Assembly: GCF_030696805.1 (NCBI RefSeq)
Contig: NZ_JAUYRO010000012.1
Coordinates: 1 to 64,000, forward strand
Direction of reading: 5' to 3'
Origin: Methyloversatilis sp.
GTDB lineage: Bacteria; Pseudomonadota; Gammaproteobacteria; Burkholderiales; Rhodocyclaceae
DNA length: 64,000 nucleotides
How positions within the stretch are numbered: position 1 is the first letter of the stretch; each line of letters begins with the position of its first letter. Shown here piece after piece: positions 1-8,696 of this stretch. Below the pieces are notes generated by a model that saw only the letters and a program-made list of their open reading frames with translations, was not told the origin of the DNA and ran no database searches. A program made the position numbers and the translations under genes.

Positions 1-147
1 ATCGGCCTGCCGACCGACATGCCCAAGGCCTGGTTCGTCGCGTTGGCGTCACTGTCCAAATCGGCGACGCCGAAGCGGGTGAAGGTGAATGCGGTGTCGG
101 ACCATGTCGTCGTGCCGCCGGTGGCGAGACGGACGCGACTGAAGTGA
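1..147 (+). CDS. C-terminal fragment, possibly sensor hydrogenase small subunit (HupU/HoxB-like)
   Basis: The first 48 codons of the window are an open frame ending in TGA at 145-147. The 5' part lies outside the window. The visible tail (...DMPKAWFVALASLSK... to ...VVVPPVARRTRLK) has no cysteine or other diagnostic motif. The link to a hydrogenase small subunit rests on position and on a general resemblance to the tails of HupU/HoxB proteins: the large subunit of a sensor hydrogenase starts at 1085 on the same strand, and the two subunits are normally adjacent. Here a PEP-CTERM gene on the opposite strand would separate them. The tail could equally belong to an unrelated protein. Confidence 0.4.
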   Translation: MGLPTDMPKAWFVALASLSKSATPKRVKVNAVSDHVVVPPVARRTRLK

Positions 148-167
148 TGCCGGCACGGGTGCGGCAT

Positions 168-821
168 TCAGCGCCGGCGGCGGCTCAGAGCGCCCAGCGT
201 GATCAGGCCTGCAATGGCAAGCGCCCAGGGTTGCGGCTCCGGTACCGGAGCCAGCACGATGCCCGGATAGAAGGTGTTCTGTTCCGGTGCGCCGAAGATG
301 GGCAGCAGCCCGTAGGGCGAGGTCGCCGTCGCGAGAGAGGGGTCGTCGTCTTCCGTCGCACTGATCAGCGTCAGTTCGAGACGCATGCTGTCGAACTTGA
401 GACCGGCGTCGAGCGTGATGGTATTGGTACCGAGATGGACGGACGAATTCACCACATCTGCCGCGGCATCGCTGAATACCTCAGCCGCGTCGTTGTACAG
501 CGTGAGCATGTAGTTCACGGTGCGGTCGCCGGCTTCACTGACGCCGAAGGCCATCAGCGGAAAGAAATCGCCCGATGCGACCACTTCCCAGTAACGGTCG
601 TCGACGATGGACAGGGTCCAGACGAAGGTGTCGCCGTCGTAGAGCACCGTGCTTTCCGGGTCATCGCTGCCGGCGGCAAGAGCGGCCACGCCTGCGCCTT
701 CATACAGCACGTCGAATGTGTAGCTCGCCGCGTGGGTAGCCGGCGCAAGCGCCAGACCGCCGATCAGCGCGGCCAGCGCCGCGCGGCGTTGAAACGGGGT
801 GCTTGTCGAGTGAATAGCCAT
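168..821 (-). CDS. PEP-CTERM sorting-domain protein
   Basis: A 217-residue exported protein. It has an N-terminal signal peptide (hydrophobic ALAALIGGLALAPATHA, cleavage near residue 31) and a C-terminal PEP-CTERM anchor (VPEPQPWALAIAGLITLGALSRRRR region): a VPEP motif, a transmembrane helix and an arginine cluster, the signal cut by exosortase/EpsH systems. The middle is acidic, predicted beta-rich, and has no recognised domain. The start at 819-821 follows a strong ribosome site (GAGGAAGGAAAG). It lies between the fragment at 1-147 and the hydrogenase gene, on the opposite strand to both. Function unknown; such proteins are usually envelope or exopolysaccharide-associated. Confidence 0.85.
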   Translation of the reverse strand: MAIHSTSTPFQRRAALAALIGGLALAPATHAASYTFDVLYEGAGVAALAAGSDDPESTVLYDGDTFVWTLSIVDDRYWEVVASGDFFPLMAFGVSEAGDRTVNYMLTLYNDAAEVFSDAAADVVNSSVHLGTNTITLDAGLKFDSMRLELTLISATEDDDPSLATATSPYGLLPIFGAPEQNTFYPGIVLAPVPEPQPWALAIAGLITLGALSRRRR

Positions 822-1084
822 GTCGTTCTTTCCTTCCTCGGGCGATGGGCACACGTCCGATCCGTCGTGGCCGGACATGTCTTGAACGTGCGCGAAGGCA
901 CGCCGGCGACAGCAACTCGTTTCAAAGCAGGGATCGCGCCAGAATCGAATCGTCGACGGCGGTTGCCAGAGCCGACAAGGGATGCAGGCCGGCCTGGCTC
1001 GTCGCCGTCGGCAGATACCGACGCAGCCTGGCGTCGCGGTGTAAAGCATGTCGACAGTTGCCACTCGTTCATCAGGACGCTTCC

Positions 1085-2539
1085 ATGACCCGCCTCCTCG
1101 TCGGCCCCTTCAATCGCGTCGAGGGCGATCTCGAAGTGACGCTGGACATCGCCGATGGCCGCGTCGCGTCGGCGCACGTGAATGCCCCGATGTACCGCGG
1201 CTTCGAGCAGATCCTGCGCGGGCGCGAGCCGCATGACGCGCTGGTGTATGTGCCGCGCATCTGCGGCATCTGTTCGGTGTCGCAGTCGGTCGTAGCAGCG
1301 CGCGCGCTGGCGGCACTCGGTGGCATCTCGATGCCGGCCAATGGCCAGCACGTGACCAATGTGATCCTCGCCACCGAAAACCTGGCCGACCACCTGACGC
1401 ACTTCTACCTGTTCTTCATGCCCGACTTCACGCGGCCGGTGTATGCGGCGCAGCCCTGGCATGCCGAGGCGGTGCGCCGCTTCACGCCGCAGAGCGGTGA
1501 GCAGGTGCGCGCCGCGATTGCCGCGCGCCAGCGCTGGTTCACGCTGCTTGGCACGCTGGCCGGCAAGTGGCCGCACACGCAGAGCATTGATCCGGGTGGT
1601 TCGACGCGCGCCATCGACGCCGCCGAGCGGGTGCGCCTGCTGGCGCGCGTGCGCGAGTTCCGTCGCTTTCTCGAAACCCGTACCTATGCCGCGCCGCTGG
1701 AACAGGTGGCTGCACTCGATTCGGAAGCGGCGCTCGACGCCTGGCACGACGGCGCCGATCCGCTGGCCGGCGATCTGCGCTTTTTCCTGACCGTTGCGCG
1801 CGATGCGGCACTGGCCACCCTCGGCGCCGGGCCCGGCCGCTTCATGAGCTACGGCGCCTATCCGCAGCCGGACGGCGGCACGGCACTCGGGGCCGGCGTA
1901 TGGCACGCCGGCGCGCTGTCGCCGCTCGACCCGGCCGCCATCCGCGAAGACGCCACCCACGCCTGGCTGAGCGCCGCTGGCGGTCCGCAGCATCCGCGCA
2001 CCGGCGTCACCCGGCCGGAACCGGACAAGGCCGGCGCCTACACCTGGAACAAGGCGCCGCGGCTGGCGGGCGAGGTGGTCGAAACCGGCGCCATTGCGCG
2101 CCAGCTTGCGAGCGGTCATCCGCTCATCGTCGATCTGGTCGGCCGCTACGGCGGCACCGTGTACACCCGGGTCGTCGCGCGCCTGCTCGAACTGGCGCGA
2201 GTGGTGATCATGATGGAAGACTGGCTGCGCGCAGTGCGACCGGGTGAGCCCTTCTGCACGCCGGGCAGGCTGCCGGATGAAGGCAGCGGCGCCGGTCTCG
2301 GCGAAGCGGCGCGGGGCAGCCTGGGGCACTGGATTTCGGTGCGTGACGGCCGCATCGCCAACTATCAGATCGTCGCGCCCACCACCTGGAATTTCTCGCC
2401 GCGCGACGCCGCCGGCCGGCCCGGCGCGCTGGAAGCTGCGCTCGAAGGCGCGCCGGTACGCGACGGCGAAACCACGCCGGTGGCGGTGCAGCATATCGTG
2501 CGATCCTTCGATCCCTGCATGGTGTGTACCGTGCATTGA
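1085..2539 (+). CDS. hupV: [NiFe] hydrogenase large subunit, H2-sensing (HupV/HoxC) type
   Basis: 484 residues. The Ni-Fe ligands are visible: CGIC at residues 60-63 inside RICGICSVSQS, and DPCMVC at 476-481 near the C-terminus. The protein ends exactly at His484 of DPCMVCTVH, with no peptide beyond it, so no maturation protease cleavage is needed. That, and SVSQS in place of the catalytic-type CxxxH, are hallmarks of the regulatory (group 2b) sensors HupV/HoxC. RVEGD near residue 11 is the conserved N-terminal motif. The start has AGGA at 1074-1077. Known role: with HupU/HoxB it senses H2 and controls the kinase HupT/HoxJ, which in turn controls hydrogenase transcription. nikR follows 13 bp downstream, and a HupT-like kinase lies at 5410. 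Confidence 0.9.
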   Translation: MTRLLVGPFNRVEGDLEVTLDIADGRVASAHVNAPMYRGFEQILRGREPHDALVYVPRICGICSVSQSVVAARALAALGGISMPANGQHVTNVILATENLADHLTHFYLFFMPDFTRPVYAAQPWHAEAVRRFTPQSGEQVRAAIAARQRWFTLLGTLAGKWPHTQSIDPGGSTRAIDAAERVRLLARVREFRRFLETRTYAAPLEQVAALDSEAALDAWHDGADPLAGDLRFFLTVARDAALATLGAGPGRFMSYGAYPQPDGGTALGAGVWHAGALSPLDPAAIREDATHAWLSAAGGPQHPRTGVTRPEPDKAGAYTWNKAPRLAGEVVETGAIARQLASGHPLIVDLVGRYGGTVYTRVVARLLELARVVIMMEDWLRAVRPGEPFCTPGRLPDEGSGAGLGEAARGSLGHWISVRDGRIANYQIVAPTTWNFSPRDAAGRPGALEAALEGAPVRDGETTPVAVQHIVRSFDPCMVCTVH

Positions 2540-2552
2540 CACCGGAGTCTGC

Positions 2553-3053
2553 ATGCAGCGCTTCACCATTTCCCTTGACGACCAGCTGGCTGCCCAGTTC
2601 GACGACTGGATCGCGCAGCGCGGCTACGGCAACCGCTCCGAAGCGGTGCGCGACCTGTTCCGCGCGGAGCTGGACCGCACAGCCCAGCAGACGGGTAGCG
2701 CGACGCAATGCGTGGCCTGTCTGTCGTACGTGTTCAACCACCACGAACGCGATCTGGCCGAGCGCATCATCAGCCTGCAGCACGCGCACCACGACCTCAC
2801 GGTGTCGTCGATGCACGCCCACCTCGACCACGACTACTGCCTCGAAACGGTCATCCTGAAAGGCGAGATCGCGGCGGTACGGCAGTTCGCCGACGCGGTG
2901 TGCGCCGAGCGCGGCGTGCATCACGGCCAGATCAACCTGATCAGCGTCGAACTGGATGCCGGCCACCACCACGCGGGGCCGGGCGGGCACAGCTATACGC
3001 GGCGGCACGAACGCGGCGGGCATGGCCACGTGCACATCAAGCCCAGCACCTGA
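2553..3053 (+). CDS. nikR: Nickel-responsive transcriptional repressor NikR
   Basis: 166 residues: an N-terminal ribbon-helix-helix DNA-binding domain (MQRFTISLDDQL...) and a C-terminal ACT-like nickel-binding domain. The high-affinity nickel ligands of E. coli NikR (His76, His87, His89, Cys95) align with His77, His88, His90 and Cys96. The last 30 residues are an unusual histidine-rich tail (GHHHAG, GGHGHVH) that could buffer nickel. The gene starts 13 bp after hupV with CGGAG upstream, so it is probably co-transcribed with the hydrogenase gene. A perfect NikR operator lies downstream, at the start of the TonB receptor gene. Confidence 0.96.
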   Translation: MQRFTISLDDQLAAQFDDWIAQRGYGNRSEAVRDLFRAELDRTAQQTGSATQCVACLSYVFNHHERDLAERIISLQHAHHDLTVSSMHAHLDHDYCLETVILKGEIAAVRQFADAVCAERGVHHGQINLISVELDAGHHHAGPGGHSYTRRHERGGHGHVHIKPST

Positions 3054-3153
3054 CGCAAGCACCGCTGCCGACGCACCGATCGAAACGGCAGCGCACTGAC
3101 CATCTCCGCCCCGGCTGTCTCGATGAAAGGCTTGCCAGGCGTGATGCGGTGAC

Positions 3154-3169
3154 TGGCACGGTTTTCGCG
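3154..3169 (+). promoter_or_regulatory. Candidate sigma-54 (-24/-12) promoter of the TonB receptor gene
   Basis: TGGCACG, four bases, then TCGC. This matches the sigma-54 consensus TGGCACG-N4-TTGC except for one T to C change, with the invariant GG (3155-3156) and GC (3167-3168) at the correct spacing. Transcription would start near 3180, inside the NikR operator. No bacterial enhancer-binding site was identified, so this remains a pattern match. Confidence 0.45.
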
Positions 3170-3196
3170 TATGAAGATCATCTCAAATCTTCATAC
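3169..3196. promoter_or_regulatory. NikR operator
   Basis: GTATGA (3169-3174), 16 bases, TCATAC (3191-3196). This is an exact match to the NikR consensus GTATGA-N16-TCATAC. It overlaps the candidate promoter at 3154-3169 and ends 4 bp before the ATG at 3201. Nickel-loaded NikR bound here should block expression of the TonB-dependent receptor. Its position also argues against the ATG at 3171 as the receptor start. Confidence 0.9.
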
Positions 3197-3200
3197 AAAA

Positions 3201-5327
3201 ATGAGCGCCGATAAAAGCTTGTCCGGGAAAGGTTTGCGCGCGTTGTCCGCCGTGGCTCAGGGCGGACTTCGGGCGCTGTGCGTGCCCGTCATCGGGGCGT
3301 GGGGCACCGCACTGGCGCACGAGGCGGCGCCGTCCGCCCACCATCTGGACACGGTGATGGTCGAGGGCCATTACGACAACGCGGTCGGCACCTCCGACGC
3401 GGCCAGCCAGGGCCGCGTTACCGCGCGACTGATCGAAAACCGGCCGACGCTGCGTCCGGCCGAGGTGCTGGAATTCGTGCCCGGCATCATCGTCACGCAG
3501 CACAGTGGCGGTGGCAAGGCGAACCAGTATTTCCTGCGCGGCTTCAACCTCGACCACGGCACCGACTTCGCCACCCATATCGATGGCATGCCGGCCAATA
3601 TGCCCACGCACGCGCATGGCCACGGCTACACCGACCTGAACTGGCTGATTCCGGAGCTGGTCGGTCGCATCGACTACCGCAAGGGCCCCTACTACGCGGA
3701 AGAGGGCGATTTCGCGTCGGTCGGTTCGGCGCGGCTGCGGCTGGTCGATCGCCTTGATTACGGCACCGCCGAAGTGACCATCGGCCAGGATGGCCACCGG
3801 CGCGGCCTGCTGATGAATTCTCATGCGCTTGGCGCCGGCACGCTGCTGTATGCGCTGGAGACCTCGCGCAGCGACGGCCCCTGGGACAATCCGGAAGACT
3901 TCCGCCGCATCAATGGCGTGTTGCGCTACACGCTGGGCGAGGGTGCAGATCGCACCTCGCTCACCGCGATGGCCTACACGGCGCGCTGGGACTCGACCGA
4001 CCAGATTCCGCTGCGCGCCGTGCAGTCCGGCCTGATCGGCCGCTACGGCACGGTGGACCCGACCGACGGCGGCAAGACGCAACGCTACAGCCTGTCGATT
4101 GACCATCAGCGTGCCTGGGACGACGGTGCCTTCCGCTTCAATGCGTATGCCATCCAGTCGGAGCTGGACCTGTGGTCCAACTTCACCTTTTTCCTCGATA
4201 ACCCGGCCGACGGCGACCAGTTCCGCCAGTCCGAACAGCGCAACGTGTTCGGCATGGCGATGAGCCGCAGCTGGGACGGTCTGCTGGCCGGTCGGCCGAT
4301 GACCAACACGCTGGGCGTGCAGATGCGCCACGATCGCCTCAGCCCGGTCGGGCTCTACACCACGGTTGCGCGCCGCACCACCGGTGTCACCCAGCAGAGC
4401 GACGTGCGTCAGACGAGCGTCGGCCTGTACGGCGAGAACAGTGTGCAATGGACGCCCTGGCTGCGCAGCCTGGCCGGACTGCGGCTCGACCACTACGACT
4501 TCGACGTCAGCAGTTCGATCGCCGCCAACAGCGGCGACGCGAACGACCACATCGCCTCGCCCAAGCTGTCGTTCATTTTCGGGCCGTGGGCGCGCACCGA
4601 GTATTTCGTGAATTACGGCAACGGCTTCCACAGCAACGACGCCCGCGGTACCACGGCGCGTGTCACCGCCCGGGGCGGGCTGCCGACCGATCCGGTGGAC
4701 GCGCTGGTGCGCACCAGGGGCGGCGAAGTCGGCGTGCGCACCGAGTTCATCCGCGGCCTGCAGAGCTCGCTCGCCGTGTGGACGCTGAAGCTGGATTCGG
4801 AACTGCTGTTCGTCGGCGACGCCGGCGAGACCGAACCCAACCGCGCCAGCCGGCGCAGCGGCATCGAGTGGAACAACCGGTGGACGATGCGTCCGTGGCT
4901 GCTGTTCGACCTCGACATCGCCGCCTCGCGCGCCCGTTTCGCCGAGGACGACCCGGCCGGCAACCACGTGCCGGGCGCGGTCGACCGCGTCGTCGCCGCC
5001 GGCCTCAGCCTGACCGACGCCAATCCGCTGGCGAATGGCTGGTTCGGTCACCTGCAACTGCGTCACGTCGGCCCCCGTCCGCTGGTCGAAGACAATTCGG
5101 TGCGCGCCGGTTCGACCACGCTGGCCTATCTGCGCCTCGGCCACCGGCTCAGCCGCGACCTGCGGCTGATGCTGGACGTATTCAACCTGTTCGACAGCGG
5201 CGACAACGACATCGAGTACTTCTACACCTCGCGCCTGCGCGGCGAAGCGGCGGGCGGTATCGATGACCGTCACTTCCACCCGGTCGAGCCGCGCAGCCTG
5301 CGCGTCACCCTGAGCGCCCGTTTCTGA
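3201..5327 (+). CDS. TonB-dependent outer-membrane receptor, predicted nickel importer
   Basis: 708 residues from the ATG at 3201: a signal peptide ending near ...GAWGTALA, a histidine-containing mature N-terminus (HEAAPSAHH), a TonB-type plug (about 50-190, with LRPAEVLEFVPGI, YFLRGFNLDHGTDF and the His-rich THAHGHGY) and a C-terminal beta-barrel ending in ...LRVTLSARF. Substrate is inferred from regulation: a perfect NikR operator covers the 5' end and nikR is the gene upstream. Nickel-transporting TonB receptors under NikR are known in other proteobacteria. The start is uncertain: ATG 3171 lies inside the operator, ATG 3201 has no Shine-Dalgarno sequence, and an in-frame TTG at 3243 sits 10 bp after GGGAAAGG. 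Confidence 0.88.
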   Translation: MSADKSLSGKGLRALSAVAQGGLRALCVPVIGAWGTALAHEAAPSAHHLDTVMVEGHYDNAVGTSDAASQGRVTARLIENRPTLRPAEVLEFVPGIIVTQHSGGGKANQYFLRGFNLDHGTDFATHIDGMPANMPTHAHGHGYTDLNWLIPELVGRIDYRKGPYYAEEGDFASVGSARLRLVDRLDYGTAEVTIGQDGHRRGLLMNSHALGAGTLLYALETSRSDGPWDNPEDFRRINGVLRYTLGEGADRTSLTAMAYTARWDSTDQIPLRAVQSGLIGRYGTVDPTDGGKTQRYSLSIDHQRAWDDGAFRFNAYAIQSELDLWSNFTFFLDNPADGDQFRQSEQRNVFGMAMSRSWDGLLAGRPMTNTLGVQMRHDRLSPVGLYTTVARRTTGVTQQSDVRQTSVGLYGENSVQWTPWLRSLAGLRLDHYDFDVSSSIAANSGDANDHIASPKLSFIFGPWARTEYFVNYGNGFHSNDARGTTARVTARGGLPTDPVDALVRTRGGEVGVRTEFIRGLQSSLAVWTLKLDSELLFVGDAGETEPNRASRRSGIEWNNRWTMRPWLLFDLDIAASRARFAEDDPAGNHVPGAVDRVVAAGLSLTDANPLANGWFGHLQLRHVGPRPLVEDNSVRAGSTTLAYLRLGHRLSRDLRLMLDVFNLFDSGDNDIEYFYTSRLRGEAAGGIDDRHFHPVEPRSLRVTLSARF

Positions 5328-5409
5328 CGGCAGGCGCGATGCGACGAGTTGGCGGGGCGGACACCGTCGGCGCTACCATGCGCTGCTGACGCCGCCCCTG
5401 CCCGCCGCG

Positions 5410-6843
5410 ATGACCGAACATCCGAAATCCGCCAACACCGAAGCCCTGCTGGCCCGCGCCCACATCGACGGTGTGGACGAGGCGACCTGGCTGGATGTGA
5501 TCCAGCGCATGGACGAGGTGTACTCGCAGCTGGTCAGCGACGAAATCGCGCTCGAGCAGAAGAACGTCGAACTGGAACAGTCGCAGCAGTTCATCTTCAG
5601 CGTCATGTCGGCGATGTCGGACGTGCTGCTGGTGTGCAACGAGCGCGGCGAGATCGAGGAAACCAACGCTGCGCTGTGCGAACTGGTCGGTCGCAGTGAT
5701 GACGCGCTGCGCGGCACGCCGGTGTTCGCGCTGCTGGCCGACGACGAAAGCCGAGCCCGCATGCGCAGCGTGCTCGATGACGCCAATCCGTCGCGCCGGG
5801 GCGAGGCGGTCGAGCTGAACCTGCGCGACGCTGCGGGCGCCGGGGTGCCGGTGGACACCAACCTGACGCCGCGTTTCACGCGCAACGGCCGGCGCGCCGG
5901 CACCGTGCTGGTCGGCCGGCCCACCGCCGAACTGAAGCGTGCCTACCACGAGCTGCGCGAGGCGCACGAGGCGCTGAAGCTGGCGCAGCAGCAGTTGCTG
6001 CATTCGGAAAAGATGGCTTCGCTCGGCCGCCTGGTGGCCGGTGTCGCGCACGAGCTGAACAACCCGATCAGCTTCGTGCTGGGCAACGTGCATGCGCTGA
6101 AGAAGTACAGCGAACGCATGGGGTGCTACATCGACGCGGTGCACGCCGGGGCGTCGGACGAGGAACTGGGCGCGCTGCGCGTCAAGCTGCGCATCGAACA
6201 TCTGCTGAAGGATCTGCCCTCGTTGATCGAAGGCACGATGGAAGGCGCGCAGCGCACCGCCGACATCGTCAACGGGCTGAAACGCTTTTCCGCCGTTGAT
6301 CCGGAAGGTCGCAGCGCCGTCGATCTCACTGCCGTGATCGAGCGGGCCATCCACTGGATACACAAGGGCACCAGCGCGGTCGTCACCCTGCACTGGGCGG
6401 CGCGCGAACCTTGCGTGGTCACGGGCAGTGCGGGTCAATTGCAGCAGGTGGTCATGAATCTGCTGCAGAACGCCTACGACGCGGCCGGTGCCGACGATCG
6501 TGTCGCCGAGCTCACGCTGAGCTGCACCAACGAGGGCGACCGGGTACGCATGAGCCTGCACGACGACGGACCGGGCATACCCGACGAGTACCTGTCGCGC
6601 ATTTTCGAGCCTTTCTTCACCACCAAGCCGGTCGGCAAGGGCACCGGCCTTGGCCTGTCGATCAGCTACGGCATCGTCGAACAGCACGGCGGCGTGCTGT
6701 CCGCCCGCAACCACCCGGAGGGCGGTGCGGAATTCGTGCTGGACCTGCCGCGCGCAGTGGCCGGCCCGTCTGAGGGCGAATCGAAGCGGTGTCCGACGGA
6801 CGAGCCGACGGGAACTACTCGATCCTGTCCAGCGCCGCCTTGA
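5410..6843 (+). CDS. Sensor histidine kinase, HupT/HoxJ-like
   Basis: 477 residues, cytoplasmic (no membrane segment). The N-terminal helical region ([18 protein letters not shown], coiled coil to about 60) is followed by a PAS domain (60-175), a coiled coil, the H box ([20 protein letters not shown], His214) and an HATPase domain with N box (NLLQNAYDA), G1 (DDGPGIP), F (FEPFFTTK) and G2 (GTGLGLS). This layout is that of HupT/HoxJ, the kinases that read the sensor hydrogenase and phosphorylate HupR/HoxA. The short link to hupV, nikR and the nickel receptor supports that. No response regulator is adjacent. Its last 29 bp overlap the converging aminotransferase gene. No clear ribosome site precedes the ATG. 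Confidence 0.8.
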   Translation: MTEHPKSANTEALLARAHIDGVDEATWLDVIQRMDEVYSQLVSDEIALEQKNVELEQSQQFIFSVMSAMSDVLLVCNERGEIEETNAALCELVGRSDDALRGTPVFALLADDESRARMRSVLDDANPSRRGEAVELNLRDAAGAGVPVDTNLTPRFTRNGRRAGTVLVGRPTAELKRAYHELREAHEALKLAQQQLLHSEKMASLGRLVAGVAHELNNPISFVLGNVHALKKYSERMGCYIDAVHAGASDEELGALRVKLRIEHLLKDLPSLIEGTMEGAQRTADIVNGLKRFSAVDPEGRSAVDLTAVIERAIHWIHKGTSAVVTLHWAAREPCVVTGSAGQLQQVVMNLLQNAYDAAGADDRVAELTLSCTNEGDRVRMSLHDDGPGIPDEYLSRIFEPFFTTKPVGKGTGLGLSISYGIVEQHGGVLSARNHPEGGAEFVLDLPRAVAGPSEGESKRCPTDEPTGTTRSCPAPP

Positions 6844-7942
6844 AGTTCTGCACCGTGCGTTCGATGTTCTGCAGCTTGTCGAGGCCGAACAGGCCGATGC
6901 GGAAGCTGCGGAAATCGGCCGGTTCGTCGACCTGCAGTGGCACGCCGGCGGCGATCTGCAGTCCCTGCGCCATGAACTTCCTGCCGTTCTGGATATCCGG
7001 ATCGCTGGTGTAGCTGACCACGACGCACGGCGCCTTGAAACCTTCGGCGGCAACGCTTTCGAAGCCGCGCGCTTCCATCAGCGCGCGGATCTGGCGGCCC
7101 AGTTCGATCTGGTTCGCTTTCACCTTGTCGAAGCCGAAACTTTCGGTTTCCAGCATGACATTGCGCAATTGCGTCAGACCGTCGGTCGGTAGCGTGGCGT
7201 GATAGGCATGGCCGCCGCCTTCATAGGTTTCCATGATCTGCAGCCACTTCTTCAGGTCGGCGGCGTAGCTGGTGCTGGTGGTTGAATCGATGCGTGCGCG
7301 GGCGCGCTCGCCCAGCATGACCAGACCGGCGCACGGCGAACCGCTCCAGCCCTTCTGCGGCGCGCTGACGACGATGTCGATCCCCAGTGCGCCCATGTCC
7401 ACCCAGAGCGTGCCGGCGGCAATGGCGTCAAGCACGAACAGGCCATCGACCTCGCGCACCGCGGCAGCGACTTCGCGCAGATAGTCGTCCGGCAGTTGCA
7501 GGCCGGCCGAGGTTTCGACCTGCGGTGCGAACACCACGGCGGGCTTGTGTTCGAGGATGGCGGCGACCACTTCATTGACCGGCGGCGGTGCGAAAGCCTT
7601 CTGCGACCCGGGCACCGGCTGGCGCGCCTTCAGCACGACCGATTCGGACGGAATGCGGCCCATGTCGAAAATCTGCGTCCAGCGGAAGCTGAACCAGCCA
7701 TTGCGGATGACCATCACCTTCCGGTCGGTGGCGAACTGGCGCGCAACCGCTTCCATGCCGAAGGTACCGCTGCCCGGCACGACGACCGCCGATTTCGCGT
7801 TGTAGACCTGCTTGAGCACGCGCGAAATGTCCTTCATGACGCCCTGGAACGATTGCGACATGTGGTTCAGCGCGCGGTCGGTATACACGACCGAATATTC
7901 GAGCAGCCCCTGGGGGTCGACGTTGGGCAACAGGCTGGGCAC
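6815..7942 (-). CDS. Class V PLP-dependent aminotransferase (alanine/serine-glyoxylate type)
   Basis: 375 residues from a GTG start at 7940-7942, chosen because GGAGA lies 5 bp upstream and the family fold begins there. Class V aminotransferase features are visible: the cofactor-binding PGSGTFGMEA loop, FVLDAIAAGTLWVDM with the PLP-ring Asp, and the Schiff-base lysine in SAPQKGWSG. Members transfer amino groups between alanine or serine and glyoxylate or pyruvate. Serine-glyoxylate transaminase belongs here and matters in C1 assimilation, but the substrate cannot be read from sequence. It converges on the kinase gene, overlapping its last 29 bp. Confidence 0.85.
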   Translation of the reverse strand: MPSLLPNVDPQGLLEYSVVYTDRALNHMSQSFQGVMKDISRVLKQVYNAKSAVVVPGSGTFGMEAVARQFATDRKVMVIRNGWFSFRWTQIFDMGRIPSESVVLKARQPVPGSQKAFAPPPVNEVVAAILEHKPAVVFAPQVETSAGLQLPDDYLREVAAAVREVDGLFVLDAIAAGTLWVDMGALGIDIVVSAPQKGWSGSPCAGLVMLGERARARIDSTTSTSYAADLKKWLQIMETYEGGGHAYHATLPTDGLTQLRNVMLETESFGFDKVKANQIELGRQIRALMEARGFESVAAEGFKAPCVVVSYTSDPDIQNGRKFMAQGLQIAAGVPLQVDEPADFRSFRIGLFGLDKLQNIERTVQNFKAALDRIE

Positions 7943-8232
7943 GGTGTTCTCCGGATAGATGAGGTGGTGTGACAGGACCGCGCCGTCGCTCGTGGCGGCG
8001 GCAGGGCAGTGCCTGTGACGATTCGACGGGTCGTCGGTCGGCGGATGGCCGGGCCGTGCGTACTCGAAGGCCCGCGATTCTAAATCACCGCGCGCCGGTT
8101 GGCTCGACCGGTCCGTGCAACCCGTCAGGGCAGCGAGCGCCCGGTCTGCTACCGTCCGTGTCTGGCATTCATCGTGCGGGCAGGCTGCTCGCAGTAGTGC
8201 CTGCCGCGTCACCACCCGTGAGGACAAACATC

Positions 8233-8601
8233 GTGTCTGACCTGAAGGACCCGCGCGTGCTGTTTGCCGCCGAGCGCACGCTGCTGGCGTGGAACCGCAC
8301 CAGCCTGGCACTGATCGCCTTCGGTTTTGTCGTCGAACGCGCCGGCATCCTGATCCGGCTGGTGTCGCCGGCCCAGCATGAGGCCGGCCTGTCCGGCGCG
8401 TCGCTGTGGTTCGGGCTGGCGTTCATCGTGCTCGGTGCATGGGTGGCCGGGTGGTCGTCGCGGCAATACCTGCGCCTGCTCGGCACGCTGACGCCGGCCG
8501 AATTTCCGCCCGGCTACGGCGCGCGCTGGGGCGCCTGGGTCAATCTGATTGTTGCGGCGCTGGCGGCCGGGCTGGCGGTCATGCTGTACCGGGCCGCCTG
8601 A
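8233..8601 (+). CDS. DUF202 (YidH-like) inner-membrane protein
   Basis: 122 residues from a GTG start preceded by GAGGA (8220-8224). The N-terminus carries the DUF202 signature (LAAERTLLAWNRTSLALI), followed by three predicted transmembrane helices (about 25-45, 58-75 and 98-118). Members are small membrane proteins of unknown function. It is a single gene; the 290 bp upstream hold no gene. Confidence 0.85.
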   Translation: MSDLKDPRVLFAAERTLLAWNRTSLALIAFGFVVERAGILIRLVSPAQHEAGLSGASLWFGLAFIVLGAWVAGWSSRQYLRLLGTLTPAEFPPGYGARWGAWVNLIVAALAAGLAVMLYRAA

Positions 8602-8696
8602 GCGCTCGCGCCGCGGCACCGCGAGCGGTTGATCCCGATGACATGAACAGTCGGGGTGTGCGCTAGACTGCATCCATTGCATAACATGACGAATAA

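Noticed and set aside
764-2569. A 601-codon open frame antisense to the hydrogenase gene
   Set aside because: It mirrors the hupV frame in high-GC DNA, has no recognisable domain or ribosome site, and its codon pattern follows the real gene. Similar long antisense frames opposite the TonB receptor (3183-5279), rsmB, ntrY and dnaE were dropped for the same reason.
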